Positions 1-6,943 of a stretch of DNA of 7,085 nucleotides are shown here, in pieces. The DNA lies in assembly GCA_003142355.1 (NCBI GenBank), contig PLMF01000266.1:1-7085 (forward strand), given 5' to 3'. Position numbers and translations under genes: made by a program. Below the pieces are notes generated by a model. That model saw only the letters and a program-made list of their open reading frames with translations, searched no databases and was not told where the DNA came from. Source of the DNA: Bryobacterales bacterium (lineage in GTDB: Bacteria; Acidobacteriota; Terriglobia; Bryobacterales; Bryobacteraceae). Each line of letters starts with the position of its first letter. Positions within the stretch are counted from its first letter, which is position 1.

Positions 1-37
1 CCGCGAGCCGCCTGGCATCGTCGTCATACGTTTCCAT
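1..37 (-). CDS. possible start of a divergent gene, cut by window edge
   Basis: Read on the minus strand, an ATG at 37-35 opens a frame to the window edge with the twelve residues METYDDDARRLA. The composition is protein-like. An AT-rich patch at 56-68, unusual in this GC-rich DNA, could hold its -10 element on that strand. There is no convincing Shine-Dalgarno. A second ATG at 27-25 in another frame (MTTMPGGSR) is equally possible. Twelve open codons carry almost no statistical weight and no family can be recognised. If real, it would be transcribed divergently from the secreted beta-propeller gene and share its upstream region. Confidence 0.2.
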   Translation of the reverse strand, partial: METYDDDARRLA

Positions 38-145
38 CTCGCAAGGAGTCCCGATGAGTTATTTAAGTGGCATTGGGCGGTGGCGCCTGCCGACCGATCT
101 TTTCCCCTCCGCCCAGCCGCCGCAACTTCGCCGCCCGCCGTGGGT

Positions 146-151
146 TATAGT
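146..151 (+). promoter_or_regulatory. candidate -10 element, near-leaderless start
   Basis: TATAGT lies in an otherwise GC-rich stretch and ends nine bases before the ATG at 161. Normal -10 to start-site spacing would put transcription initiation at about 158-160, at or within a few bases of the start codon. No purine-rich Shine-Dalgarno precedes the ATG (the sequence is TGGTTTACCG), which fits a leaderless or near-leaderless message. There is no good -35 hexamer 16-18 bases upstream. This is inferred from sequence only. Confidence 0.35.
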
Positions 152-160
152 GGTTTACCG

Positions 161-3100
161 ATGTCTGTGCTTCGGCCCCTATTCGTGTGCATTTTGAGCG
201 TCTTGCCGTCTTGGGGCGCCACCTTCGGGACAGTGGTTTCGCACACGCTGCCGGTCGCCGACCTGGTTTTGGACGAGGCCCGCAAGCGCGTCTACCTCGT
301 GAACACGTACGAGAACCAGGTGGATGTTTACAGCACCGCCAGCAATCCGCCGAGTCCCAGCACCTCGGTCAAGACCAGCGCCACGCCGCTGGCGATTGCC
401 ATGTCGCGATCGGGGAAGTTTCTGTACGTGGCTTGCTACGACGCCTCGACGCTGGATATCATCGACCTCACTTCCGCCTCGTTCTCCAAGACGTCGGTGA
501 GCCTGGCGGCCAAGCCGGAAGGCGTGGCGGTGGGGTACAACGAAAAGGTCCTCATCAGCACCATCGGAACGGGAACGGGGCAGGCGGTGCTGACCACCTA
601 CGATCCGTCGGCGTCCGCCGTGAGCGCGTTGCAGGCCGTGCTGGTAGCGCCGCCCGCGCCCGCCACGCCCCAGATGCCGCCGCCCAATGGCCTCATGTAT
701 TTCGCCAGTAAGAGCCAGCTTCAGGCCACACCCAATGGCAGGACCATCATCGGGGTGAATCAACTGGCCAGCACGCGCACGGTTTTCGTGTTCGATGTGG
801 ATTCTTCGACCGTCCTTGCCAGCCGCAGCATCGCGGGGACGTCGCCCATTCTGGCGGTTTCGCCGGACGGCTCCGAGTTCCTGTCGGGGCCGATGTTGAT
901 CGAGACTTCCACCCTGCTGGTGCTGGGGCAACAGAACACCACCAACTCTCCCTTCGTGTTTGCCGCCGGCGCCAATTTCGTCACCCAGACGAACCAGGGC
1001 GGCGCGGTGTTCCTGCCGGACGGCTCGGAGCTGCTCACCTCTTACAACATCGTTCCGGTCCAGAACCCCGCGGCCAAATCGAACACCAGTCAATTGCTGG
1101 TCAACACTCCCGATAATCTGCTGATCCAGTTGGGAGTGATGCTTCCCGAGAACCTGGGCGGGAAGATCGTGATCACCTCCGACGGAGCCACCATGTATGC
1201 CATCTCGCAGTCGGGTTTCCTGGTGGCCGCGACGGCGGGACTGAAGACTTCCCCGATTGCCATCCCCGACACCAACGTGGCCCTGCTGGCCAACGACCAA
1301 TGCGGCGTGACCGCGGCCCAGAACTCGGCCGTGATTCCGGTTCGAAACCAGGGCGGTGGCCGGCTGACGGCCACCGTGCAGGTGCTCACCGCCGCAGCCA
1401 CATCGGCCACCGTGCGCGTGACGGCGAAGACTTACGGAGGCGACGTCACCGCACAGTACAACAGCGCGGTGACGGCGCGCGGGCTCGGCACCGTCGCTCC
1501 GGACCAGCTTCTGATTCAATCGGCGGAAGCCATCAACATCATTCCCAACGTGCGGGTATTCCAGAACAATCGCAACGCCGAGGCGCTGGGGACCATCATC
1601 CCCGTGGATACGGGGGCCGGCGCCGCGGGGCTCACCGATCTGCTGACCGATAGCGCGCGGCAGAGGCTCTACATCGCCAATCCGGGGAAGAACCGGATTG
1701 AGATCTTCGACATGAAGCAGCGGCAGTTCCTGGCCCCCATCACCGTGGGCCAACTGCCGCAGTCGATCGCATTTGGAGCCGACACCAATACCCTTTACGC
1801 GGCCAACAGCGGCAGCGAATACCTCAGCGTCGTGGATTTGACCAAAGGGGCGGTCACCGGAAAAGTGCGGTTGCCTCCCATTCCCTTCAACGCCTCGTTT
1901 GCCTTGCTTACGCCCGCCGTGATTGCCTCCAGCCAGCGCGGCCCGCAGGTGCTGATGTCGAACGGCACGCTGTGGATGATCGTGGGCGCCACCGTGATGC
2001 CGCGCACCCTCAATACCGACGTTTTTGGAACGGTAGTCGCCATCCCGGCGCCTCAGACCATGGCCTCCAGCCCGGAAGGCAGCTTCGTCCTGCTGCTGGG
2101 GGGCAACGGCGGGGCCTATCTCTATAGCGCGGCGGACGACGATTTTGTGGCCGCACGGCAGGTGATTCCCACTCCTATTCAGGGCTATTACGGACCCATC
2201 GCCGCGGGACCGGGTGGGCAGTATTACCTGGTGAACAACCAGGTGCTCAACCAGGCACTGACGCCCATCGGCACGTCGGCCACCGCCGCCTCGCGGCCGG
2301 TTTCCGCCGTGGCCGCGGTGGACGCCCAGAACTTCGTCCGGTTCTCCGTGCCGCCGCGCGCCAGCGCCACCGCGGTGGCCACCGATGCGGGGCTGATCGA
2401 GGTGGTGAATGCCACGTCGCAGCAGACCATCGCCGCGGCCAATGCGCTCGAAGGGCCGCTCACCGCGGTCGCTGGAACCGCACGCGCCAACATCAACGGC
2501 CGCACCATGGCCATCGATCCCCTCGCCGCCACGGTGTACGTGCTGACCACCTCCGGACTTCACATCGTCCCGTTCGATACCACGGGGACTCAAAACATTC
2601 CGCTCGCGCCGGCCAACGGGGTGGTGAATACGGCCAATTACACGCCCAGCCTGGCCTCCGGCGGGTTGGTCTCGATCTTCGGGCAGCGCCTGGCTGCCGC
2701 CGCCTCCGCCGGCGGCACTCCGCTGCCAACCGTTCTGGGCGGCACCTGCGTCACGCTCAACAACACTCCGCTGCCACTGCTGGCCAGCTTCCCCAATCAG
2801 ATCAATGCGCAGTTGCCGCCGACGCTGGCCGCCGGCAGATATCCGCTGGTGGTGCGCTCGATCGCCAACCATGAGGCCTCCAGCAGCGCCACCGTCACGG
2901 TTGCCAAGTACGCTCCCGCGGTCTTTGTAGATGCGGACGGGCCGGCTATCTTCCACCAGGACGGCACGCGGCTGGACCGCTACAATCCCGGCCACCGGGA
3001 TGAGCCGCTCACCATTTACGCCACCGGCTTGGGGCCTACCACCGGCGGCAAGGTGACGGCGGGGGTTCCCGCTCCTTTGAGCCCGCTGGCGGTGACCGGC

Positions 3101-3316
3101 CCGGTGCAGGTGTTTTTTGGCGATCCGACCATCTCCGATGCGCAGGAAATTGTGGACTGGAGCGGGCTGGCTCCCGGGTTGATCGGCGTCTACCAGATCA
3201 ATTGCCGGATACCGGGCACGCACTTGAAAGGCGGCGCGCTGCCCGTGACGCTGCGGATCGGCGGCGTGAGCAGCCCCATCACGGGCCCAACCGCGCCCAC
3301 CGTATTCGTCGAGTAG
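161..3316 (+). CDS. secreted two-propeller protein with TIGR03437-type C-terminal domain
   Basis: This is a predicted exported protein of 1051 residues. The ATG at 161 is chosen because a Sec signal peptide starts there: MSVLRPL, a hydrophobic core, then SWG/A near residue 19-20. In-frame starts further upstream, such as the GTG at 80, would put a Pro/Ala-rich non-signal stretch in front. Residues about 22-365 are YVTN/NHL-like beta-propeller strands, with recurring patterns such as KRVYLVN, GKFLYVACYDASTLDIIDL and LAVSPDGSEF. Residues about 368-475 read as a beta-sandwich-like linker. Residues about 476-805 are a second propeller-like half (RLYIANPGKNRIEIFD, TLYAANSG). Residues about 812-1047 match the TIGR03437 C-terminal domain of Solibacter-type Acidobacteria, with NTANYTPSLASGGLVSIFG, QINAQLP and LTIYATGLGP. 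Such proteins are usually surface or extracellular; a substrate cannot be predicted. Residues near 32-60 and 490-518 are similar, suggesting duplication. No catalytic site was recognised. The family call for the C-terminal domain is firm; the propeller call is inferred from repeat pattern. Confidence 0.93.
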   Translation: MSVLRPLFVCILSVLPSWGATFGTVVSHTLPVADLVLDEARKRVYLVNTYENQVDVYSTASNPPSPSTSVKTSATPLAIAMSRSGKFLYVACYDASTLDIIDLTSASFSKTSVSLAAKPEGVAVGYNEKVLISTIGTGTGQAVLTTYDPSASAVSALQAVLVAPPAPATPQMPPPNGLMYFASKSQLQATPNGRTIIGVNQLASTRTVFVFDVDSSTVLASRSIAGTSPILAVSPDGSEFLSGPMLIETSTLLVLGQQNTTNSPFVFAAGANFVTQTNQGGAVFLPDGSELLTSYNIVPVQNPAAKSNTSQLLVNTPDNLLIQLGVMLPENLGGKIVITSDGATMYAISQSGFLVAATAGLKTSPIAIPDTNVALLANDQCGVTAAQNSAVIPVRNQGGGRLTATVQVLTAAATSATVRVTAKTYGGDVTAQYNSAVTARGLGTVAPDQLLIQSAEAINIIPNVRVFQNNRNAEALGTIIPVDTGAGAAGLTDLLTDSARQRLYIANPGKNRIEIFDMKQRQFLAPITVGQLPQSIAFGADTNTLYAANSGSEYLSVVDLTKGAVTGKVRLPPIPFNASFALLTPAVIASSQRGPQVLMSNGTLWMIVGATVMPRTLNTDVFGTVVAIPAPQTMASSPEGSFVLLLGGNGGAYLYSAADDDFVAARQVIPTPIQGYYGPIAAGPGGQYYLVNNQVLNQALTPIGTSATAASRPVSAVAAVDAQNFVRFSVPPRASATAVATDAGLIEVVNATSQQTIAAANALEGPLTAVAGTARANINGRTMAIDPLAATVYVLTTSGLHIVPFDTTGTQNIPLAPANGVVNTANYTPSLASGGLVSIFGQRLAAAASAGGTPLPTVLGGTCVTLNNTPLPLLASFPNQINAQLPPTLAAGRYPLVVRSIANHEASSSATVTVAKYAPAVFVDADGPAIFHQDGTRLDRYNPGHRDEPLTIYATGLGPTTGGKVTAGVPAPLSPLAVTGPVQVFFGDPTISDAQEIVDWSGLAPGLIGVYQINCRIPGTHLKGGALPVTLRIGGVSSPITGPTAPTVFVE

Positions 3317-3395
3317 GGGCCTGTCCCCGGGTCAGCGCGCGCCCAGCCCCGCGCACCAAACCCCGCCCGCCAGACGCTCCGATTGATACTGGTAC

Positions 3396-3404
3396 TGCTA
3401 TAAT
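3396..3404 (+). promoter_or_regulatory. extended -10 promoter for the TPR lipoprotein gene
   Basis: TGCTATAAT contains a perfect TATAAT (3399-3404) preceded by TG one base upstream, the extended -10 form recognised by housekeeping sigma factors. No -35 lies at 16-18 bases. TTGATA at 3383-3388 is only ten bases away and cannot act as a standard -35. An extended -10 can compensate for a missing -35. Predicted initiation is at about 3410-3412, giving a leader of about 70 bases before the ATG at 3482. Confidence 0.6.
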
Positions 3405-3420
3405 GTCTCCGCGAATGCTT

Positions 3421-3442
3421 TTCCATGGCCTTGGCCATGGAA
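3421..3442. repeat. perfect inverted repeat in TPR gene leader (operator or hairpin)
   Basis: TTCCATGGCC (3421-3430) is followed by TT and its exact reverse complement GGCCATGGAA (3433-3442). It lies about 10-30 bases downstream of the predicted transcription start and 39 bases before the TPR gene's ATG. As DNA it is a near-perfect 22-bp palindrome suited to a dimeric regulator. As RNA it is a strong hairpin of about nine pairs with a four-base loop. It is not followed by a U-tract, so it is not a normal intrinsic terminator. Which role applies cannot be told from sequence. Confidence 0.75.
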
Positions 3443-3481
3443 TTTGACGCCAAAGTGTAAGAGAATCAGTCTGAGGAAGCT

Positions 3482-5851
3482 ATGCGTTCCAAACGTCTAG
3501 TCGCGATTATTCTAACGGTGGTTTTTGCGCTGGTATCGTGCAGCCGCGATCCCAACGTCGCCAAGAGGCGTTATCTCGAAAGCGGAAACAAGTACTTCGA
3601 CAAGGGCAAGTACAAAGAAGCGCGCATCATGTACCTCAATGCCAAGGGCAAGGACCAGCGTTGGGGGCCGGCGTACTACAAGCTGGGCCTGACCGCTCTC
3701 AAGCTGGGTTCCGGGGCCGAGGCGGTGAGCGCCTTTCGCCGCGCTGTGGAGTTGCTGCCGGCCAGCGAGGCCGATCACTGGGACGCGATGGTCAAGCTGA
3801 CGGAGATTTACCTCGCGGTGACGGGCGGGATGGAAGCCAACGCGCGCAAGCCTTACCTGGACGAAGTGCAGACCTATTGCGAAGCGCTGCTGAAGCGCGA
3901 CGCGAATTCGTACGATGGTCACCGGCTCACTGGCGATCTGGACTACGCGCGGGCCACCGATGCGTTCAGGGTTGCCAGGAAGGACGAGGGGCGGGTGCTG
4001 CTCGACAAGGCGATCGCGGAATATCGCCGGGCCGAAACCATCAAGCCCGGGCAGCCCGGCGTCCTGATGCAGTTGGCGCGGGCGATGACCGCGGAATACC
4101 AGTTCCCCGAAGCCGAAAAACTCTACCGCAGCGTCATCGAAAAGGACAAGACGTCTCAAGCCGCCTACACCGACCTCTACCGGCTGCTCATGTTCCTACG
4201 GCGGCCCATTGACGCCGAGCAGGTGTTGAAGCTGGGAGCCCAGAACAATCCGAAGCAGTTCGGGTACCTGACCATGCTGGCCATGCATTACTCTGTGCAG
4301 AACCAACGCGAGGACATGGTGGGCGTCCTCAACCAGATCAAATCCCACGCCCAGGAATACGCGCAGGCGTACAAGACGGTGGGTGATTTCTATCTGCGCA
4401 TGGGAGACGGAGACGCCGCCATCCGCGAGTATCGCGAGGGCATGTCGAAGGACGTCAAGAAGAAGGCCGACTACGAGAAGCACATCATCGAAGTGCTCAT
4501 GCGGCAAGGCAAGCGGACCGAGGCGGCCGATTTGAATTCGCAGATCCTGAAGGACGATCCCGGCGACAACGACGCGCGCGGCCTGGCGGCCACCTTCCTG
4601 TTGGAGAAAGGCGACGTTTCCAAGGCGCTGACGGAGTTGCAGGCTGTCGTGGCGCATTCGCCGAACAACCCTGTCGCGCAGTACGACCTCGGCCGCGTGC
4701 ATCGCGAACGCGGCGAATGGGAGCAGGCGCGGCAGCGTTTCCAGAAGGCCATAGATCTGCGGCCGGACTACGTAAGGGCGCGGCTGGATCTGGCGCAGTT
4801 GCAGCTCAGGAGCAGGGACTTCGAGGCCGCCCTGAGAAGCTCCGAGCAGGTGCTCTCGATCGACCGCACCAGCGTCGCCGCGCGGCTGATCGCATCCTCG
4901 GCTCTCATGGGCCAGAAGAAGTTTGCGGAGTCGCGGGCACTGCTGGAGACTATGCTGCAGGCCAACCCCAGTGCTCCCGACGTGCTTTTCCAGTTGGGCC
5001 TCGTGAACCTGGCGGAGAACAAGTACAAGGAAGCGGCGGACGTCTTTCGGCGCTCATACGAGCGGAACCCCGCCAACTCGCGTGGTTTGATGGGCATGGT
5101 CGAAACAGAGATGGCGCAGAACCATCCCGACCAAGCGATGCAACTGTTGCAGACCGAAGCCGCGAAGGCGCCCAATAATATGGACCTAGTAGCGGCCCTG
5201 GGCAATACCGCGATCCGCGCCGGCCGGTATGACGCCGCGGTCTCCTATTTCCAGAAGGTGGCGGGGTCGCTCCCCAAAGGGTCGAAAGCGCAAGCCGAGC
5301 TTTTCTACCGCATCGGTGAGGCGTACCGGCGCAAGGGCGACCTCGCCAACTCCGTCGCGGCGCTGCAAAAGGCCCGCGAGATCGTCCCCGAGAACGGCGT
5401 GGTGCTGAGCACGCTGGCGCTGGTGCTGGAGTCCGCGCAACGCTGGTCCGAAGCCAGGCAGGTGTATGAGGTGGTTCTCAAACTCGATCCCAACAACGCC
5501 GTGGCGCTCAACAACCTGGCATACCTGCTTACGGAGCACGGCGGTGACCTGGACGACGCTCTCACCAAGGCGCAGCGGGCCAAACAGTTGTTGCCCGAGC
5601 TGAGCGAGGTCTCCGATACGCTGGGCTGGATCTATCTCAAGAAGAACCTGACCGACAACGCTATTGACATCTTCAAGGAACTGGTGAACAAGGTGCCCAG
5701 CTCGGCGATTTTCCGCTACCACCTGGGCATGGCGTATTCGCAAAAGGGCGACAGGACGCGCGCGCTGAAAGAGCTTCAAGACGCGCTCAAGTTCAATCCC
5801 ACCAAGGAGGACCGGGAGAGGATTCAGCAGTTGATTACGAGACTCGGCTAG
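3482..5851 (+). CDS. TPR-repeat lipoprotein, PrsT-like
   Basis: This is a predicted lipoprotein of 789 residues made almost wholly of tetratricopeptide repeats, which are helical-hairpin scaffolds for protein-protein contacts. The N-terminus has a basic start (MRSKR), a hydrophobic stretch and the lipobox L17-V-S-C20, so the mature protein should begin at lipidated Cys20. Ser at +2 is compatible with outer-membrane sorting. About 18-20 TPR units of roughly 34 residues follow. The clearest are at about 27-60 (YLESGNKYFDKGKYKEARIMY), 62-95, 396-429, 498-531, 604-637, 638-671 and 672-773; the stretch at 100-330 is less regular. The end (NNLAYLLTEHGGDLDDAL, SDTLGWIYLKKN, FRYHLGMAYSQKGDR) resembles the TPR lipoprotein PrsT of exosortase/PEP-CTERM loci, but no exosortase gene is visible here, so a plain TPR scaffold is equally possible. 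The start is supported by GAGG at 3473-3476, five bases before the ATG. The gene has its own extended -10 promoter and a palindromic leader, so it is probably transcribed separately from the gene before it. Confidence 0.93.
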   Translation: MRSKRLVAIILTVVFALVSCSRDPNVAKRRYLESGNKYFDKGKYKEARIMYLNAKGKDQRWGPAYYKLGLTALKLGSGAEAVSAFRRAVELLPASEADHWDAMVKLTEIYLAVTGGMEANARKPYLDEVQTYCEALLKRDANSYDGHRLTGDLDYARATDAFRVARKDEGRVLLDKAIAEYRRAETIKPGQPGVLMQLARAMTAEYQFPEAEKLYRSVIEKDKTSQAAYTDLYRLLMFLRRPIDAEQVLKLGAQNNPKQFGYLTMLAMHYSVQNQREDMVGVLNQIKSHAQEYAQAYKTVGDFYLRMGDGDAAIREYREGMSKDVKKKADYEKHIIEVLMRQGKRTEAADLNSQILKDDPGDNDARGLAATFLLEKGDVSKALTELQAVVAHSPNNPVAQYDLGRVHRERGEWEQARQRFQKAIDLRPDYVRARLDLAQLQLRSRDFEAALRSSEQVLSIDRTSVAARLIASSALMGQKKFAESRALLETMLQANPSAPDVLFQLGLVNLAENKYKEAADVFRRSYERNPANSRGLMGMVETEMAQNHPDQAMQLLQTEAAKAPNNMDLVAALGNTAIRAGRYDAAVSYFQKVAGSLPKGSKAQAELFYRIGEAYRRKGDLANSVAALQKAREIVPENGVVLSTLALVLESAQRWSEARQVYEVVLKLDPNNAVALNNLAYLLTEHGGDLDDALTKAQRAKQLLPELSEVSDTLGWIYLKKNLTDNAIDIFKELVNKVPSSAIFRYHLGMAYSQKGDRTRALKELQDALKFNPTKEDRERIQQLITRLG

Positions 5852-5855
5852 CAAA

Positions 5856-5936
5856 AGCTGTCAGCCATCAGCCATCAGCCGTCAGCCGCGCCGGTGTGGC
5901 TGAAAGCTGAAAGCTGAAAGCTGATCGCTGAAAGCT
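5856..5936. repeat. self-complementary heptanucleotide repeat between convergent genes
   Basis: The left arm has four seven-base units: GTCAGCC (5860-5866), ATCAGCC (5867-5873), ATCAGCC (5874-5880) and GTCAGCC (5881-5887). A ten-base spacer (5888-5897) follows. The right arm has GGCTGAA, AGCTGAA, AGCTGAA, AGCTGAT and CGCTGAA (5898-5932), ending AGCT at 5936. The right arm is an inverted, diverged copy of the left. The innermost TCAGCC/GGCTGA pair perfectly, and 5856-5872 pairs with 5920-5936 at 15 of 17 positions. The right arm is one heptad longer. The element fills nearly all of the gap between two converging stop codons, so it could end transcription or protect RNA ends on both strands. 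There is no U-tract, so a classical intrinsic terminator is not shown. Confidence 0.85.
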
Positions 5937-5937
5937 C

Positions 5938-6927
5938 TCAGAACGCGCGGCTGGGCCGGTAGCCGGGTCGCGAATGCACGCGGTATTTCTTGCCGGGATC
6001 GCTGACGATTTCCACCGTGATTTTGCGGAAGCCCTCGTTGGGATTAGCCTGCGGATAGTAGGTGATGGTGTAGGAGTTGCTCATGTCCTCACGGATGTCC
6101 TCGAACGCCTCCACCTGCTTCTGCCATGTCTTGGCCCAGTAGGATTTGCCCCCGGTGCGCTGCGCCATGCGGCGGAAAACGCCGCTCGAAATGGGGTCCT
6201 TGTTCACCTCGCTGGTGGAAATGACGTAAATGGGGATGCCTTCGTCTTCGGCCACGGCGCGGACGTCGTCGGGGGCCACCATGCTGGCATTGTCGGGCCC
6301 GTTGGAAAACACGATGATCACCTTGCGGCCTGGGATCCTGGCGGCGTCGCGAAGCGTGAGTAGCAGGCAATTGTAAAGCGCCGTGTCGTCGCCGGCCACC
6401 GCGCTGCGCAGGCCGCCAATCGCTTCGCCGTGATCTCGCGTGAGCGAGGATGCGCGCGACAGGTTGCGGCTGAAGGTGTAGACCGCGATCGAATCGGCGC
6501 GGTCCAGGCCGCGCACGAAATCGGCAATGGCGTCCTCGGCGTAGACGAAGCTGCGGTACATGAAGTTGCTGGTGTCGAACAGCACGAAAACGTTGGTGCC
6601 GACGAACGCATCCGGGCGGTCGAGACCGGGCAGGGCGTCTTTCTTGGTTTCCAGCAGCGGGCGCGTGGCGCCGTTGTCGGCCACCGCCACGGGCGCCTTG
6701 GCGCCTTCGCCGAAAGTCCCGATCCTTTGCAGGATGCCGTCTTCGTAGATGCGGAAGTCGCTTGGTTTGAGGCCGTTGATGTAGTGGTTCTTACTGTCCG
6801 TCACCTGGAAGCTGAGCACCACCATGTCCACCTTGACCCGAAAGATGGGCCGCTGGCCCACCTCCTGGGCGCGCAGTAGAAGCCCGCCCGCTGTCATCCC
6901 CATGAATCCTCGCCGCGAAATCCTCAT
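5938..6927 (-). CDS. Tat-exported VWFA-related Acidobacterial domain protein
   Basis: This 329-residue protein matches the TIGR03436-type 'VWFA-related Acidobacterial domain' family along its length. It begins with a twin-arginine signal (S4-R-R-G-F-M-G, then TAGGLLL, probable cleavage near Ala20), so it should be exported folded. Residues 28-75 are the family's N-terminal beta region (FRVKVDMVVLSFQVTD, GLKPSDFRIYEDG). Residues about 111-280 are the von Willebrand factor A fold. The last 45 residues (SYTITYYPQANPNEGFRKITVEI, ending SRPGYRPSRAF) are the family's usual C-terminal beta strands. The metal-ion site is atypical: DxSxS reads D118-T-S120-N-F122, Thr182 is present, and the usual Asp of the SDG loop is Asn209 (FSNGPDN). 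Its function is unknown; VWA folds generally bind protein partners. The first ATG is chosen because the RR motif needs it. Only a weak GGGA precedes it. It follows an unidentified gene by 16 bases, probably in the same operon. Its stop codon borders the heptad repeat. Confidence 0.93.
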   Translation of the reverse strand: MRISRRGFMGMTAGGLLLRAQEVGQRPIFRVKVDMVVLSFQVTDSKNHYINGLKPSDFRIYEDGILQRIGTFGEGAKAPVAVADNGATRPLLETKKDALPGLDRPDAFVGTNVFVLFDTSNFMYRSFVYAEDAIADFVRGLDRADSIAVYTFSRNLSRASSLTRDHGEAIGGLRSAVAGDDTALYNCLLLTLRDAARIPGRKVIIVFSNGPDNASMVAPDDVRAVAEDEGIPIYVISTSEVNKDPISSGVFRRMAQRTGGKSYWAKTWQKQVEAFEDIREDMSNSYTITYYPQANPNEGFRKITVEIVSDPGKKYRVHSRPGYRPSRAF

Positions 6928-6943
6928 GATGGTTTATCCCGTT

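Noticed and set aside
80..160. N-terminal extension of the propeller protein from a GTG at 80
   Set aside because: The extension (APADRSFPLRPAAATSPP and so on) is not signal-like and would bury the clear signal peptide that begins at the ATG at 161.
179..3223. Minus-strand open frame of 1014 codons opposite the propeller gene
   Set aside because: It is antisense to a gene with a clear signal peptide and a recognised C-terminal domain. Its translation is a low-complexity mix of Gly, Arg, His and Gln with no motifs, as expected from G/C-rich third positions read backwards.
3316..3328. GGGG-CCTGT-CCCC hairpin at the propeller gene stop as a terminator
   Set aside because: The stem is only four pairs, it includes the last base of the stop codon, and no T-tract follows.
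3444..3472. TTGACG as a -35 for a second promoter close to the TPR gene
   Set aside because: No acceptable -10 hexamer lies 16-18 bases downstream, and the extended -10 at 3396-3404 is far better.
5186..5854. Minus-strand open frame of 222 codons opposite the end of the TPR gene
   Set aside because: The TPR repeats on the plus strand are unbroken to the stop, and the antisense translation shows no domain or signal. It is a composition artefact.
5856..5936. CRISPR array
   Set aside because: The units are seven bases long, contiguous and inverted between arms. There are no 25-40 base repeats separated by unique spacers.
6430..6879. Plus-strand open frame of 149 codons opposite the VWA gene
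   Set aside because: It is antisense to a family-matched protein with a Tat signal. The translation is Val/Glu/His-rich with no recognisable motif.
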